In this document: positions 8,768 to 17,913 of the stretch, piece by piece
How the letters are laid out: each line of letters opens with the position of its first letter
Numbering within the stretch: position 1 is the stretch's first letter
Assembly (NCBI GenBank): GCA_001801995.1
Contig: MGZB01000002.1
Span: 118,035 to 182,034, forward strand
Direction of reading: 5' to 3'
Length of the DNA: 64,000 nucleotides
Source of the DNA: Gammaproteobacteria bacterium RIFOXYD12_FULL_61_37
GTDB lineage: Bacteria; Pseudomonadota; Gammaproteobacteria; Chromatiales; Chromatiaceae
Position numbers and translations under genes: made by a program
Notes under the pieces: generated by a model
The model's input: the letters and a program-made list of their open reading frames with translations, nothing else
What the model was told of the DNA's origin: nothing
Database searches by the model: none

Positions 8768-9242
8768 CGATCATGGGGCGAGGCGACCCACCCCAGGGCC
8801 TGAGAAAGGCGCCTCGCCCCTTGATCGTTCCCCCTCCCCAACCCTCCCCCAGAGGGAGAGGGGGCGAAGGTGCTTCGCGTATTTTCATTACAGTAAAGCG
8901 TTGTTTGTATTGGTGTTGATTATGATGGCATTAGAGGCTAGGGCAAGCGAGCCGCGCGATCCCACCCGTCCCCCCTTCGAGCAAGGGCCGGGGCCGGACT
9001 CCGTGGTGGCGGCGCCGCAGGAATTGCCGTTGCAACTGAACATGACCAAGGTGGGTTTTGGGCGGTCGATAGCGATCATCAACGGCGTCACCGCCAAGGT
9101 GGGCGACCTAGTCAACGGCGCGCGGGTCGCGGCCATCCGCTCGGGGGAGGTCGTGGTGGTGGTGCGGGGCCGGACTCAAATCCTGACCCTGCAAGGCGCC
9201 TCGATCAAGAAACCGGCAAGACACCCAGGGGGTGCGAGATGA
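8760..9242 (+). CDS. mshK: MSHA biogenesis protein MshK (PilP-like); start uncertain
   Basis: The convincing part begins with a hydrophobic signal (ALFVLVLIMMALEARAS) at about codon 47, then RDPTRPP and a short HN-type domain (IAIINGVTAKVGDLVNGARV) typical of MshK/PilP periplasmic proteins. The frame is open from a GTG at 8760 that overlaps mshJ by 8 bases. However, the first 45 or so codons are encoded by palindromic repeat DNA (8769-8864) and read like repeat translation (for example PSPTLPQRERG). A start near 8896-8920 (TTG or GTG just before the signal sequence) is more plausible. The stop codon lies in the target duplication of the second 165-bp element. Confidence 0.75.
   Translation: MSNDHGARRPTPGPEKGASPLDRSPSPTLPQRERGRRCFAYFHYSKALFVLVLIMMALEARASEPRDPTRPPFEQGPGPDSVVAAPQELPLQLNMTKVGFGRSIAIINGVTAKVGDLVNGARVAAIRSGEVVVVVRGRTQILTLQGASIKKPARHPGGAR
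8769..8864. repeat. Palindromic repeat and C-rich inverted repeat at the mshJ/mshK junction
   Basis: Arms 8769-8785 and 8810-8826 are inverted repeats matching at 16 of 17 positions (GATCATGGGGCGAGGCG on the left). A second inverted repeat follows at 8830-8864 (CCCCCTCCCC against GGGAGAGGGGG). This repeat DNA separates mshJ from the true signal sequence of mshK. Confidence 0.75.
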
Positions 9243-9243
9243 A

Positions 9244-9408
9244 CCTGAATTCCTCTCTTAACCGCGAAGAACGCAAAGGACCGCAAAGAAATACAAGGAT
9301 CTGCCTGTATCGCATACCCGGCCCTGTAGACGAGTGCATGGACGGATGCGGCTCATTAATGTTTCCCTTCGCGGTCTTTGCGTCCTTTGCGGTTGGGCGG
9401 AGGTTCTT
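9244..9408. mobile_element. 165-bp MITE-like element between mshK and mshL (copy 2)
   Basis: It is the same length as copy 1 but diverged inside. It starts CCTGAATTCCTC and carries AACCGCGAAGAACGC on the left and GCGTCCTTTGCGGTT on the right. GAGATGAA occurs on both sides (9236-9243 and 9409-9416). The left copy contains the mshK stop and the right copy the mshL start. GGAGG near the right end sits eight bases ahead of the mshL ATG. Confidence 0.8.
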
Positions 9409-9411
9409 GAG

Positions 9412-11097
9412 ATGAAAGCTTTCCTGACCCTGATGTCTCTCCTGATCGTCCTGGCGGCGGGGTGCAAGAGCCACGAGGAGCGTTCCGACACCACCACCCT
9501 GGCCGATATCAAGCAGGAACTGGCGGAAGGAAACAAGGCCGCGCCAACGCCCGGTGGTCCGCCCCCGGCGGAGGTGAGTGCTGCCCTCATGCCCCAGATC
9601 AAGATCGACCTGGGTGCGGACCATGTGGTGCAGGATGAGCGGTTCGACGTGAACATCAACGACGCCCCGGCCCGTGCCTTTCTCATGGGGCTGGTGGAGG
9701 GGACCTCCTACAACATGGTGGTCCATCCCGACGTGACCGGGGCCATCACCCTGAACCTCAAGGCGGTTACGGTGCCGGAGGTGATGGAGGTCCTGCGCGA
9801 GGTCTACGGCTACGAGTACGATCAATCCCGCACGGGCTTCAACGTGATGCCGGCCAGGCTGCAATCCCGGATCTTCGAGATCGACTATCTGAATATCCGC
9901 CGTAGCGGCAACTCCCAGACCCGCGTCAGTTCGGGGCAGATCACCGAGACCTCGGTCGGCAAGGGCACGGACCCCGCCACGGGCAAGTCCTCCACTGAGG
10001 AACGTGCCTCCGGCACCCAGATTCTGACCCAGTCGGACTCCGATTTCTGGGGCGAACTGAAGTCCTCGCTGACCTCCATCATCGGCGCGGGCGAAGGCCG
10101 TTCCGTCGTCGTCTCGGCCCAGTCGGGGGTGGTGGTGGTGCGGGCCATGCCCACCGAGCTGCGCGAGGTGGCGGAATACTTGAAGGTTACCCAGAACAAC
10201 TTGCAGCGCCAGGTGGTCATAGAGGCCAAGGTGGTCGAGGTGCGGCTCAACAACGGTTCCCAAAGTGGGGTCAACTGGGCCGGGTTGATCGAAAAGAACG
10301 GCAAGACCATGACCCTGGGGCAGGTGGGCGGTGGTTCGGTATTCAGCGACGCCAACGGACTCTCCAGCATCGCGGGGAATACCGGCGACCTGAATCCCGC
10401 CGCCTATGCGCCCGTCACAGCGACCGCCGTGGACGCCTTCGGCGGGGTCTTCTCGGCCGCCTTGAAGCTGGGCGATTTCGCCGCCTTCATCGAGCTGCTG
10501 AAGACCCAGGGGAACGTGCAGGTGTTGTCGAGCCCGCGCATCTCTACGGTCAACAACCAGAAGGCGGTCATCAAGGTGGGCACGGACGAATTCTTCGTCA
10601 CCGATGTCTCTTCGACCACGGTGACCGGCACGGCGACCACCACCTCGCCCGACGTGACGCTCACCCCCTTCTTCTCCGGCATTGCCCTGGACGTGATCCC
10701 CCGTGTGACCAAGGAGGGCGATGTCATCCTCCATGTCCATCCGGCGGTGAGCGAGGTGACCGATCAGACCAAGGTCATCGAGGTGGCGGGGCAGACCCAA
10801 AGCCTGCCCCTGGCCCTCAGCACCGTGCGCGAGTCGGACAGCGTGGTCAAGGCGACCAGCGGCCAACTGGTGGTCATCGGCGGCCTGATGCAGAACCGCT
10901 CGACGGTGGAAACCTCGGGCCTGCCCGGCATCTCCGACACGCCGGTCCTCGGCAGCCTCTTCCGGCACACCCGCGACAAAACCAGCAAGAGCGAACTCGT
11001 CATCCTGTTGCGGCCGATCGTGGTGGATTCCCCCGCGACCTTTCAGGAGCAACAGCAGCAATCACTGGATCGAATCAGAACCCTTTCGGGTAGGTGA
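9412..11097 (+). CDS. mshL: MshL, outer-membrane secretin of the MSHA pilus
   Basis: A 561-residue lipoprotein secretin. A signal sequence ends in a lipobox (VLAAGC, Cys at about residue 18). Then come a secretin N-domain (VNINDAPARAFLMGLVEG), a Ser/Thr-rich linker, and the secretin core with ALKLGDFAAFIELLKTQGNVQ, VLSSPRISTVNNQKA and VIGGLMQNRS near the C-terminus. It forms the pilus exit channel. I start at ATG 9412, because upstream codons in the same frame come from the inserted element. The next gene begins six bases after the stop. Confidence 0.95.
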   Translation: MKAFLTLMSLLIVLAAGCKSHEERSDTTTLADIKQELAEGNKAAPTPGGPPPAEVSAALMPQIKIDLGADHVVQDERFDVNINDAPARAFLMGLVEGTSYNMVVHPDVTGAITLNLKAVTVPEVMEVLREVYGYEYDQSRTGFNVMPARLQSRIFEIDYLNIRRSGNSQTRVSSGQITETSVGKGTDPATGKSSTEERASGTQILTQSDSDFWGELKSSLTSIIGAGEGRSVVVSAQSGVVVVRAMPTELREVAEYLKVTQNNLQRQVVIEAKVVEVRLNNGSQSGVNWAGLIEKNGKTMTLGQVGGGSVFSDANGLSSIAGNTGDLNPAAYAPVTATAVDAFGGVFSAALKLGDFAAFIELLKTQGNVQVLSSPRISTVNNQKAVIKVGTDEFFVTDVSSTTVTGTATTTSPDVTLTPFFSGIALDVIPRVTKEGDVILHVHPAVSEVTDQTKVIEVAGQTQSLPLALSTVRESDSVVKATSGQLVVIGGLMQNRSTVETSGLPGISDTPVLGSLFRHTRDKTSKSELVILLRPIVVDSPATFQEQQQQSLDRIRTLSGR

Positions 11098-11103
11098 ACA
11101 ACT

Positions 11104-12012
11104 ATGTATCAAGAATTCTTCGGCTTGAGCGACACCCCCTTCCGCCTGACCCCGGATACCGACTATTTCTACCCGAACCCCTCCCACCAGGAGGCGCTGA
11201 ACCTGCTCCTGGTCGCGCTGAGCATGGGCGAGGGCTTCATCAAGATCGTCGGCGAGGTCGGCTGCGGCAAGTCCCTGTTGTGCCGGAAGTTGTTGCGCCT
11301 GCTGGGCGACGATTTCTTCGTCGCCTACATCCCCAATCCCTACCTGAACGCCACGGCCCTCCGCCATGCCTTCGCCTCGGAGCTGGGAATTGACTCTAGC
11401 GAGAACATGGGACAGCATCGCCTGATGCAGCTTGTCCATGAGCGCCTGATCGAGCTGGCTGGCGCGGGCAAGAAGGTGGTCCTGATCCTCGACGAGGCTC
11501 AGTCGCTGCCCCTGGAGAGCATCGAGGCCATCCGCCTTTTCACCAACCTTGAGACAGAGAAGAGCAAGTTGTTGCAAGTGGTCTTGTTCGGACAGCCGGA
11601 ACTGGACGCCAACCTGGGGATGCATGGCGCCCGCCAGTTGCTGCAACGGATCAGCTTCTCGTTCCAGTTGAAGGCGCTGGACCTGGAAGGCGTGAACGGT
11701 TACATCCGCCATCGCCTGACCGTCGCCGGAGGCAAGGGTGACGGCCTGTTCGAGCCCGCCGCGATCAAACGGCTCTTTCGCGCCACCCAGGGCACGCCGC
11801 GCCTGGTCAACATCATTGCCCATAAATCCCTGATGGCCGCTTACGGAAAGGGCGACCGGATCGTTAAGCGTTCCCATGTGGAAGGCGCGATCCAGGACGG
11901 TTCAAGCCCGGCCGGGAAAGGCGTCCTGGCACTCTGGCGCCGCATGGCGGGGCTGGGCCTCTCAACCTTGGCGGCCACGGGGGCCTGGTATCTCTTCGGC
12001 CCTGGTACATGA
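11104..12012 (+). CDS. mshM: MshM, ExeA/GspA-type AAA ATPase
   Basis: A 302-residue protein starting with the family signature MYQEFFGLSDTPFRLTPDTD. Walker A is GEVGCGKS at about residues 51-58 and Walker B is VVLILDEAQSLP. A hydrophobic segment close to the C-terminus (about 281-298) would anchor it in the inner membrane. The family energises or organises secretin assembly. It overlaps mshN by four bases (ATGA). Confidence 0.92.
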   Translation: MYQEFFGLSDTPFRLTPDTDYFYPNPSHQEALNLLLVALSMGEGFIKIVGEVGCGKSLLCRKLLRLLGDDFFVAYIPNPYLNATALRHAFASELGIDSSENMGQHRLMQLVHERLIELAGAGKKVVLILDEAQSLPLESIEAIRLFTNLETEKSKLLQVVLFGQPELDANLGMHGARQLLQRISFSFQLKALDLEGVNGYIRHRLTVAGGKGDGLFEPAAIKRLFRATQGTPRLVNIIAHKSLMAAYGKGDRIVKRSHVEGAIQDGSSPAGKGVLALWRRMAGLGLSTLAATGAWYLFGPGT

Positions 12013-13154
12013 GCCTGATCAATCAAATGCTGCGCGACCTTGAACGGCGCGCGGAGAATGAGAAAAAGGCAGTTGATTTCGATCTGCCCCGGTCGGTTGC
12101 GACCAAAAATGACTCCCCCGATATTCTGAGAACCCTCGTCTGGGGCGGCCTGGCGCTGCTCTTTCTGGCCGCCCTCGGCTATTGGTTCGTCCTGCAAGCC
12201 CGGATCGTCTCCCTGACGGCGGTGGCGCCAGCCGTCACCCCTGTGCTGGTTGTCGCCCCGCCGGCCCCTCCCCCCAAGCCGGCCCCAGTCCAACCCGAAC
12301 CGGAACAGGCAAAGAAACCCGAACCCATACCGACGCCGGTCCCACCCGAAGCGAAGCCCGCGCCCCTGCTGGCCGCGAAAAACGAGACGCCGCCGGTCGA
12401 GAAGGAACCGCCGCTACCGGTCGAGGAACCCTTTCCCCCCGTGCGTGGGGCGGAAGCCGAGGGTGCAATCGAGCCGCCACGGGAGATTCAGGCTAAAGAA
12501 ACCATCGCCGCGCCGCGCGAGAAGAGGGCTCCGTCTCCCGCGAAACCGCCCCCCGGCACGGGGCTCAAGCGCCTGAGTCCCGAGGATGGCATCTTCGTCA
12601 AGGCCAAGCGCGCCTGGGCAGCGGGCCGCATGGCCGAGGCGGAGGCAAGTCTGCGCGAGATCCTGGAGACCAATCCCGGCCATTTGCAGTCGCGGCTGAT
12701 GCTGGCGACCCTCTTGCTGAACGAGAACCGGCTGGCCGAGGCGGTGCGGGTAACGGATGCGGTGCCCGCGGGGCAGGGCGGCATCGGGCTCATCGTCATT
12801 CGCGCCCGCGCCCTGGACGGGCTGGGGCAGACCGAGGCAGCCCTGGACTATTTACAGCGCACCGCGCCCAAGGGGAAGGAGCCGCCCCAGGCGGTGGAGC
12901 AGCTCCGGGGCGCCATGTTGCAAAAGCTCGGCCGCTTCAGTGAGTCGGCCGATGTCTACCGCCGCCTGGTAAGCCGTGGTCCCATGGATGCCCAGTCCTG
13001 GGCAGGCTTCGGTATCGCCCTGGAGGGCGCCGGTGACCGGGGCGAGGCGCTGTCCGCCTACCGCAAGGCCCTGGCGATCAATAATCTTCCCCCCTCCCTG
13101 AACGACTACCTGCGCCGCCGGGTCAATCTGCTTTCCAACGGAGCCCCCCTGTGA
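12009..13154 (+). CDS. mshN: MshN, TPR protein of the MSHA system
   Basis: 381 residues. The start MSLINQMLRDLERRAE is the MshN signature. A transmembrane helix follows at about 40-62, then a long Pro/Lys/Glu-rich periplasmic spacer to about 190, then tetratricopeptide repeats to the C-terminus (MAEAEASLREILETNPGHLQ is the first). The Pro-rich spacer probably spans the periplasm. It overlaps mshM at the start and mshE at the end by four bases each. Confidence 0.88.
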   Translation: MSLINQMLRDLERRAENEKKAVDFDLPRSVATKNDSPDILRTLVWGGLALLFLAALGYWFVLQARIVSLTAVAPAVTPVLVVAPPAPPPKPAPVQPEPEQAKKPEPIPTPVPPEAKPAPLLAAKNETPPVEKEPPLPVEEPFPPVRGAEAEGAIEPPREIQAKETIAAPREKRAPSPAKPPPGTGLKRLSPEDGIFVKAKRAWAAGRMAEAEASLREILETNPGHLQSRLMLATLLLNENRLAEAVRVTDAVPAGQGGIGLIVIRARALDGLGQTEAALDYLQRTAPKGKEPPQAVEQLRGAMLQKLGRFSESADVYRRLVSRGPMDAQSWAGFGIALEGAGDRGEALSAYRKALAINNLPPSLNDYLRRRVNLLSNGAPL

Positions 13155-14887
13155 CCCTGGCGCTGGAACCCAAGCGTCCCAAACGCATCCGCATCGGCGA
13201 CATGCTGGTGCAGAACAAGGCGATCTCGGAAAAGCAGCTCCAGGCCGCCCTGAACGAACAGAAGCGGTCGGGCCACAAGCTGGGGGCGACCCTGATCGAG
13301 CTGGGCTTCATCGACGAGCATCGCCTGTTGCAGTTTCTCTCCCGCCAGTTGGAGATCCCCTTCCTGGAACTGGACGAGATCCCGGTCGAACTGGAGATTG
13401 CCCGGAAATTGCCCGAGACGGTGGCGCGGCGTTACCGCGTCCTGCTGATCGAGGTGCGGGAGAAGGATGCCCTGGTGGTCATGGCCGATCCCACCGATCT
13501 CTTCGCCTATGACGAACTGGGCCGGGTCCTCGGCAAGCGCATCCGCCAGGCCATCGCCATGGAGAAGGAGGTGATGCGTTCCCTGGAGCGTGTCTACGGC
13601 GGTTCTGGCGAGACCTTCTCCTCCATTGCCGGGGAGCTGCACGAGGAGCTGACCCAGGGGGATCAGGTCGATCTCGATCAGATGATGCGGGTCGGCGACT
13701 CGGGCGAGGCGCCCGTCTTCCGCCTGCTGGAGAGTCTGTTCGCGGGGGCGCTGGCCAGCGAGGCCTCGGACATCCACATCGAGCCGGACGAGAAGGTCCT
13801 GCGCATCCGCCAGCGGGTCGATGGGGTCCTGCAAGAGCGGGTGATGAACGAGAAGCGCATCGCCCCGGCCCTGGTGCAGCGGCTCAAGCTGTTGGCCAAC
13901 CTGGACATCGCCGAGAAGCGGCTGCCCCAGGACGGCCGCTTCAACATCAAGGTGAAGGAGAAGCACATTGACGTGCGCATCTCCACCATGCCCACCCAGC
14001 ACGGCGAGTCGGTAGTCATGCGCCTGCTGGATCAAAGCGGGGGCATCCTGAGCCTCGATCAGCTCCTGCCCGGTCCCATCCGGACGGCCCTGAAGCGGCT
14101 CATCCAGAAACCCCACGGTCTGATCCTGGTGACCGGTCCCACCGGCAGCGGCAAGACCACCACCCTCTATTCCGCCCTGAGCGAACTCAACACCGAACAG
14201 CGCAAGATCATCACTGTGGAGGACCCGGTCGAATACCGCCTCCCGCGTGTCAATCAGGTCCAGGTCAGCGACCAGATCGAACTGACCTTCGCCCGCGTCC
14301 TGCGGACCGCCTTGCGGCAGGACCCGGACATCATCCTGATCGGCGAGATGCGCGACCTGGAAACCGCCCAGATCGGCCTGCGCGCCGCCATCACCGGTCA
14401 CCTGGTCTTCTCCACCCTGCACACCAACAGCGCGGTCGGCTCTGTCAGCCGGTTGCTGGACATGGGGGCGCCGGGCTATCTCATGGCCTCCTCCCTGCTG
14501 GCGATCCTGGCCCAGCGGCTGGTGCGGCGGGTCTGCCCCGCCTGCGCCAGGCCCCAGGAACCGGACGAGGCCCAGCGCGTCTGGCTCTCGACCCTGGCGA
14601 AAGGGGCAGCCGATGGCAGTGGCTTTCTGGCCGGCAAGGGCTGTAACAAATGCGGCGGCACCGGCTACAAGGGCCGGCTGGGCGTATACGAATTGATCGA
14701 AATAGATGCGGGAATGATCAGCGCCCTGCGGCGGCAGGACATCGAAGCCTTCGCCCGCCTGGCCGCCAAGCGCCCCGGTTTCGTCCCCCTGCCCCTGGCG
14801 GCCCTGGACTGCGCCCGCCAAGGCCTCACCAGCCTCGACGAAGTGATCCGCATCAGCAGCGATGTGGAATACCTTTTGGTGGAATAG
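13151..14887 (+). CDS. mshE: MshE, GspE/PilB-type extension ATPase
   Basis: 578 residues. An N-terminal MshEN domain (about 10-160; RIRIGDMLVQNKAISEKQL) is the kind shown to bind c-di-GMP in relatives. The secretion ATPase core follows, with Walker A GPTGSGKTTTL, an Asp box and Walker B (DPDIILIGEMRD), and a zinc-type tetracysteine set (CPAC and CNKC, about residues 460-500). It powers pilin polymerisation. This is the last msh gene here; mshG and the pilins are not in the window. The c-di-GMP enzyme at 39500 could feed this ATPase, but that is only an inference. Confidence 0.95.
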   Translation: MTLALEPKRPKRIRIGDMLVQNKAISEKQLQAALNEQKRSGHKLGATLIELGFIDEHRLLQFLSRQLEIPFLELDEIPVELEIARKLPETVARRYRVLLIEVREKDALVVMADPTDLFAYDELGRVLGKRIRQAIAMEKEVMRSLERVYGGSGETFSSIAGELHEELTQGDQVDLDQMMRVGDSGEAPVFRLLESLFAGALASEASDIHIEPDEKVLRIRQRVDGVLQERVMNEKRIAPALVQRLKLLANLDIAEKRLPQDGRFNIKVKEKHIDVRISTMPTQHGESVVMRLLDQSGGILSLDQLLPGPIRTALKRLIQKPHGLILVTGPTGSGKTTTLYSALSELNTEQRKIITVEDPVEYRLPRVNQVQVSDQIELTFARVLRTALRQDPDIILIGEMRDLETAQIGLRAAITGHLVFSTLHTNSAVGSVSRLLDMGAPGYLMASSLLAILAQRLVRRVCPACARPQEPDEAQRVWLSTLAKGAADGSGFLAGKGCNKCGGTGYKGRLGVYELIEIDAGMISALRRQDIEAFARLAAKRPGFVPLPLAALDCARQGLTSLDEVIRISSDVEYLLVE

Positions 14888-15069
14888 CCCTGTAGCCCGA
14901 TCTACGCGCTGTGCTTGGGGTTTGGGGCTGTGTTGTGGGGCGGGGAATGTATCTACATGTGATGCTTTTTCGCTACACAGGGCAGCGGGTGATTTGATAG
15001 TCCCGGCGGGGTGGGGGTGGAATCGCTCGAACACGCATCGCCGGACCACGCGCCCAATGAAAAAATTTT

Positions 15070-15097
15070 CTTGAAACCTTTTTATCCACCCCCACAT
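15070..15097 (+). promoter_or_regulatory. Heat-shock (sigma-32) promoter of grpE-dnaK-dnaJ
   Basis: CTTGAAA at 15070-15076, thirteen bases, then CCCCACAT ending at 15097 closely match the sigma-32 -35 and -10 elements. The site is about 70 bases ahead of the grpE ATG. The rest of the 281-base gap after mshE (14888-15168) shows no gene. Confidence 0.85.
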
Positions 15098-15168
15098 CAG
15101 GGAAAATTCGCGGTCTTCGGACGCGCGGGGGGTTGGCGTTGTTTGAGAACAAGTCAGGATTAGGGGTA

Positions 15169-15789
15169 ATGAGCGAGAACGAACAAATGGGTAAGGACGA
15201 AACACAGCCTGCGGCCGGTGAGCAGGAACAGCCTTCCGTGGCCGCCGCTGAGACGGTGCTGGATACCACTGCGGCCACCGAGGCCTCGCCAGTCTTCCAG
15301 GAAGAGGCCAAGGCCGGCGTCGATGAGTTGGCCAAGGAGCTGGAAACAGTCCGCGCCAAGGCGGCCGAGAGTTGGGACATGCTGATGCGGGCCAAGGCGG
15401 AGACAGAGAATCTGCGCAAGCGTCATGAACGCGAGCTGGAGAATGCGCACAAGTACGGTCTGGACCGCTTTGTGAACGATCTGCTCCAGGTGCGCGATAG
15501 CCTGGAGCTGGGCTATCAGGCGGCGCAGGACGAGTCGGCCGATTTGGCCAAGCTGCGCGAGGGCACCGAGCTGACGCTGAAGCTGTTGACGGATGTGATG
15601 GACCGGTTCGGGGTGGATCTGATCAATCCCGAGGGCGAGCCGTTCAGTCACGAACAGCATCAGGCCATCATGATGCAGCCGACGGAGGGCGTGGAGCCCA
15701 ATACCGTGATCCAGGTTTTGCAGAAGGGCTATAGCCTGAACGGCAGGTTACTGCGTCCGGCCATGGTCATCGTTTCACAATCGGCTTGA
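15169..15789 (+). CDS. grpE: GrpE, nucleotide exchange factor of DnaK
   Basis: 206 residues. An acidic disordered N-terminus is followed by the long GrpE coiled coil (ELAKELETVRAKAAESWDML) and the C-terminal beta domain with INPEGEPFSHEQHQA and VLQKGYSLNGRLLRPAMV, both family signatures. It releases ADP from DnaK. I start at ATG 15169; an upstream in-frame start at 15133 would add 12 non-conserved residues. It is first in the heat-shock set behind the sigma-32 promoter. Confidence 0.95.
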   Translation: MSENEQMGKDETQPAAGEQEQPSVAAAETVLDTTAATEASPVFQEEAKAGVDELAKELETVRAKAAESWDMLMRAKAETENLRKRHERELENAHKYGLDRFVNDLLQVRDSLELGYQAAQDESADLAKLREGTELTLKLLTDVMDRFGVDLINPEGEPFSHEQHQAIMMQPTEGVEPNTVIQVLQKGYSLNGRLLRPAMVIVSQSA

Positions 15790-15853
15790 AAATCGGGCGA
15801 CGCAACCCATTTAAGCCAATAAGAATTTCCCTTTTTTTTCGGAGCAAGCATTC

Positions 15854-17794
15854 ATGGGCAAGATCATCGGCATCGACCTGGGCACCACCAACTCCTGCGT
15901 CGCCGTCATGGAAGGCGACAAGGTACGGGTCATCGAAAACAGCGAAGGCGATCGCACCACCCCGTCCGTCATTGCCTACACCAAAGACGGCGAGGTCTTG
16001 GTGGGCCAGAGCGCCAAGCGCCAGGCGGTCACCAATCCCAAGAACACCCTCTACGCCATCAAGCGCCTGATCGGCCGCCGCTTCAACGACGCCATGGTGA
16101 CCAAGGACATGGACATGGTCCCCTACAAGATTGTCAGGGCCGACAACAACGATGCCTGGGTCGAGGCCAGCGGCAACAAGATGGCGCCGCCGGAGATCTC
16201 CGCCAAGGTGTTGCAGAAGATGAAGAAGACCGCCGAGGACTATCTCGGCGAGACGGTCACCGAGGCGGTCATCACCGTGCCGGCCTACTTCAACGACTCC
16301 CAGCGCCAGGCGACCAAGGACGCCGGCCGCATCGCCGGCCTGGACGTGAAGCGCATCATCAACGAACCCACCGCTGCGGCTCTGGCCTACGGCATGGACA
16401 AGAAGCGCGGCGACCAGAAGATCGCGGTCTATGACCTGGGCGGCGGCACCTTCGACATCTCCATCATCGAGATCGCGGAAGTGGACGGCGAGCATCAGTT
16501 CGAGGTGCTTTCAACCAACGGCGACACCTTCCTGGGCGGCGAAGACTTCGACATGCGCATCATCGACTTCCTGGCCAGCGAGTTCAAACGCGACCAGGGC
16601 GTCGATCTGAAGAATGACCCCCTGGCCCTGCAACGCCTGAAGGAATCGGCGGAAAAGGCCAAGATCGAGCTGTCCTCCAGCCAGCAGACCGACATCAATC
16701 TGCCTTACATCACGGCGGACGCCAGCGGTCCCAAGCACATGAGCATCAAGCTGACCCGCGCCAAGCTGGAGTCGCTGGTGGATGAACTGGTGGGGCGCAC
16801 CCTGGACCCCTGCAAGACCGCCCTCAAGGATGCCGGGCTTTCCACCTCCGAGATCGACGAAGTGATCCTGGTCGGCGGTCAGACCCGCATGCCCATGGTG
16901 CAGGAGAAGGTGAAGTCCTTCTTCAACAAGGAGCCCCGCAAGGACGTGAATCCCGACGAGGCCGTCGCCATCGGCGCCGCCATCCAGGGCGGTGTGCTGG
17001 GCGGCGAGGTCAAGGACGTGCTGCTGCTCGACGTGACCCCGCTCTCCCTGGGCATCGAGACCCTGGGCGGCATCATGACCAAGCTGATCGAGAAGAACAC
17101 CACCATCCCGACCAGCGCCTCGCAAACCTTCTCCACCGCCGACGACCACCAGACGGCGGTGACGGTCCATGTGCTCCAGGGCGAGCGCGAACGCGCCACG
17201 GACAACAAGTCCCTGGGCCGCTTCGACCTGACCGACATCCCGCCCGCATCGCGTGGCGTGCCGCAGATCGAAGTCACCTTCGATATCGACGCCAACGGCA
17301 TCATGCACGTCTCCGCCAAGGACAAGGGCACCGGCAAGGAACAGAAGATCATCATCAAGGCATCCTCCGGTCTCAGCGATCACGAGGTCGAGCGCATGAT
17401 CAAGGAAGCCGAGGCCCATGCCGAGGAAGACAAGCGGTTCCACGAGCTGGTGCAGGCCCGCAACCAGGCCGACAACATGATCCACGCCACCCGCAAGTCC
17501 ATGGAGAAGCTGGGCGACGACAAGCTGGAGGCCGGCGAGAAGGAGAGCATCGAAAGCGCCATCAAGGATCTGGAGGCCGTGATGAAAAGCGAGAACAAGG
17601 CCGTCATCGAAGAGAAGACCAAGTCCCTGGCCGAGGCCTCCGGCAAGATGGCGGAACGCCTCTATGCCCAGCCCGGCGGTGAGGGCGGCGCCGAGGGCGG
17701 GGCTGGCGGACATGGCCATGGCCATCAGCAATCCGGCGGCGGTGACGACGTGGTCGATGCCGAGTTCGAAGAGGTCAAGGACGATAAGAAATAA
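15854..17794 (+). CDS. dnaK: DnaK, Hsp70 chaperone
   Basis: 646 residues and full length. The N-terminal ATPase begins [20 protein letters not shown] and includes the phosphate-binding motif [14 protein letters not shown]. The C-terminal substrate domain ends in a Gly/His-rich tail and the usual acidic [10 protein letters not shown]. It folds proteins with DnaJ and GrpE in the cytoplasm. It starts 65 bases after grpE. Confidence 0.98.
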   Translation: MGKIIGIDLGTTNSCVAVMEGDKVRVIENSEGDRTTPSVIAYTKDGEVLVGQSAKRQAVTNPKNTLYAIKRLIGRRFNDAMVTKDMDMVPYKIVRADNNDAWVEASGNKMAPPEISAKVLQKMKKTAEDYLGETVTEAVITVPAYFNDSQRQATKDAGRIAGLDVKRIINEPTAAALAYGMDKKRGDQKIAVYDLGGGTFDISIIEIAEVDGEHQFEVLSTNGDTFLGGEDFDMRIIDFLASEFKRDQGVDLKNDPLALQRLKESAEKAKIELSSSQQTDINLPYITADASGPKHMSIKLTRAKLESLVDELVGRTLDPCKTALKDAGLSTSEIDEVILVGGQTRMPMVQEKVKSFFNKEPRKDVNPDEAVAIGAAIQGGVLGGEVKDVLLLDVTPLSLGIETLGGIMTKLIEKNTTIPTSASQTFSTADDHQTAVTVHVLQGERERATDNKSLGRFDLTDIPPASRGVPQIEVTFDIDANGIMHVSAKDKGTGKEQKIIIKASSGLSDHEVERMIKEAEAHAEEDKRFHELVQARNQADNMIHATRKSMEKLGDDKLEAGEKESIESAIKDLEAVMKSENKAVIEEKTKSLAEASGKMAERLYAQPGGEGGAEGGAGGHGHGHQQSGGGDDVVDAEFEEVKDDKK

Positions 17795-17803
17795 GGCTTG
17801 AGG

Positions 17804-17878
17804 CGTAGGATGCGGTGAGCGATAGCGAACCGCATCGGAACCGCGAATGATGCGGTTCGTACCTCACCGCATCCTACG
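17804..17878. repeat. Palindromic repeat between dnaK and dnaJ
   Basis: Arms 17804-17819 (CGTAGGATGCGGTGAG) and 17863-17878 are perfect inverted repeats, with a second nested pair built on AACCGCAT/ATGCGGTT. It fills most of the 119-base gap and could tune expression of dnaJ relative to dnaK. Confidence 0.8.
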
Positions 17879-17913
17879 ATTCTTACAAGCCTAAAGCCTA
17901 CAGGCTGAAATGA

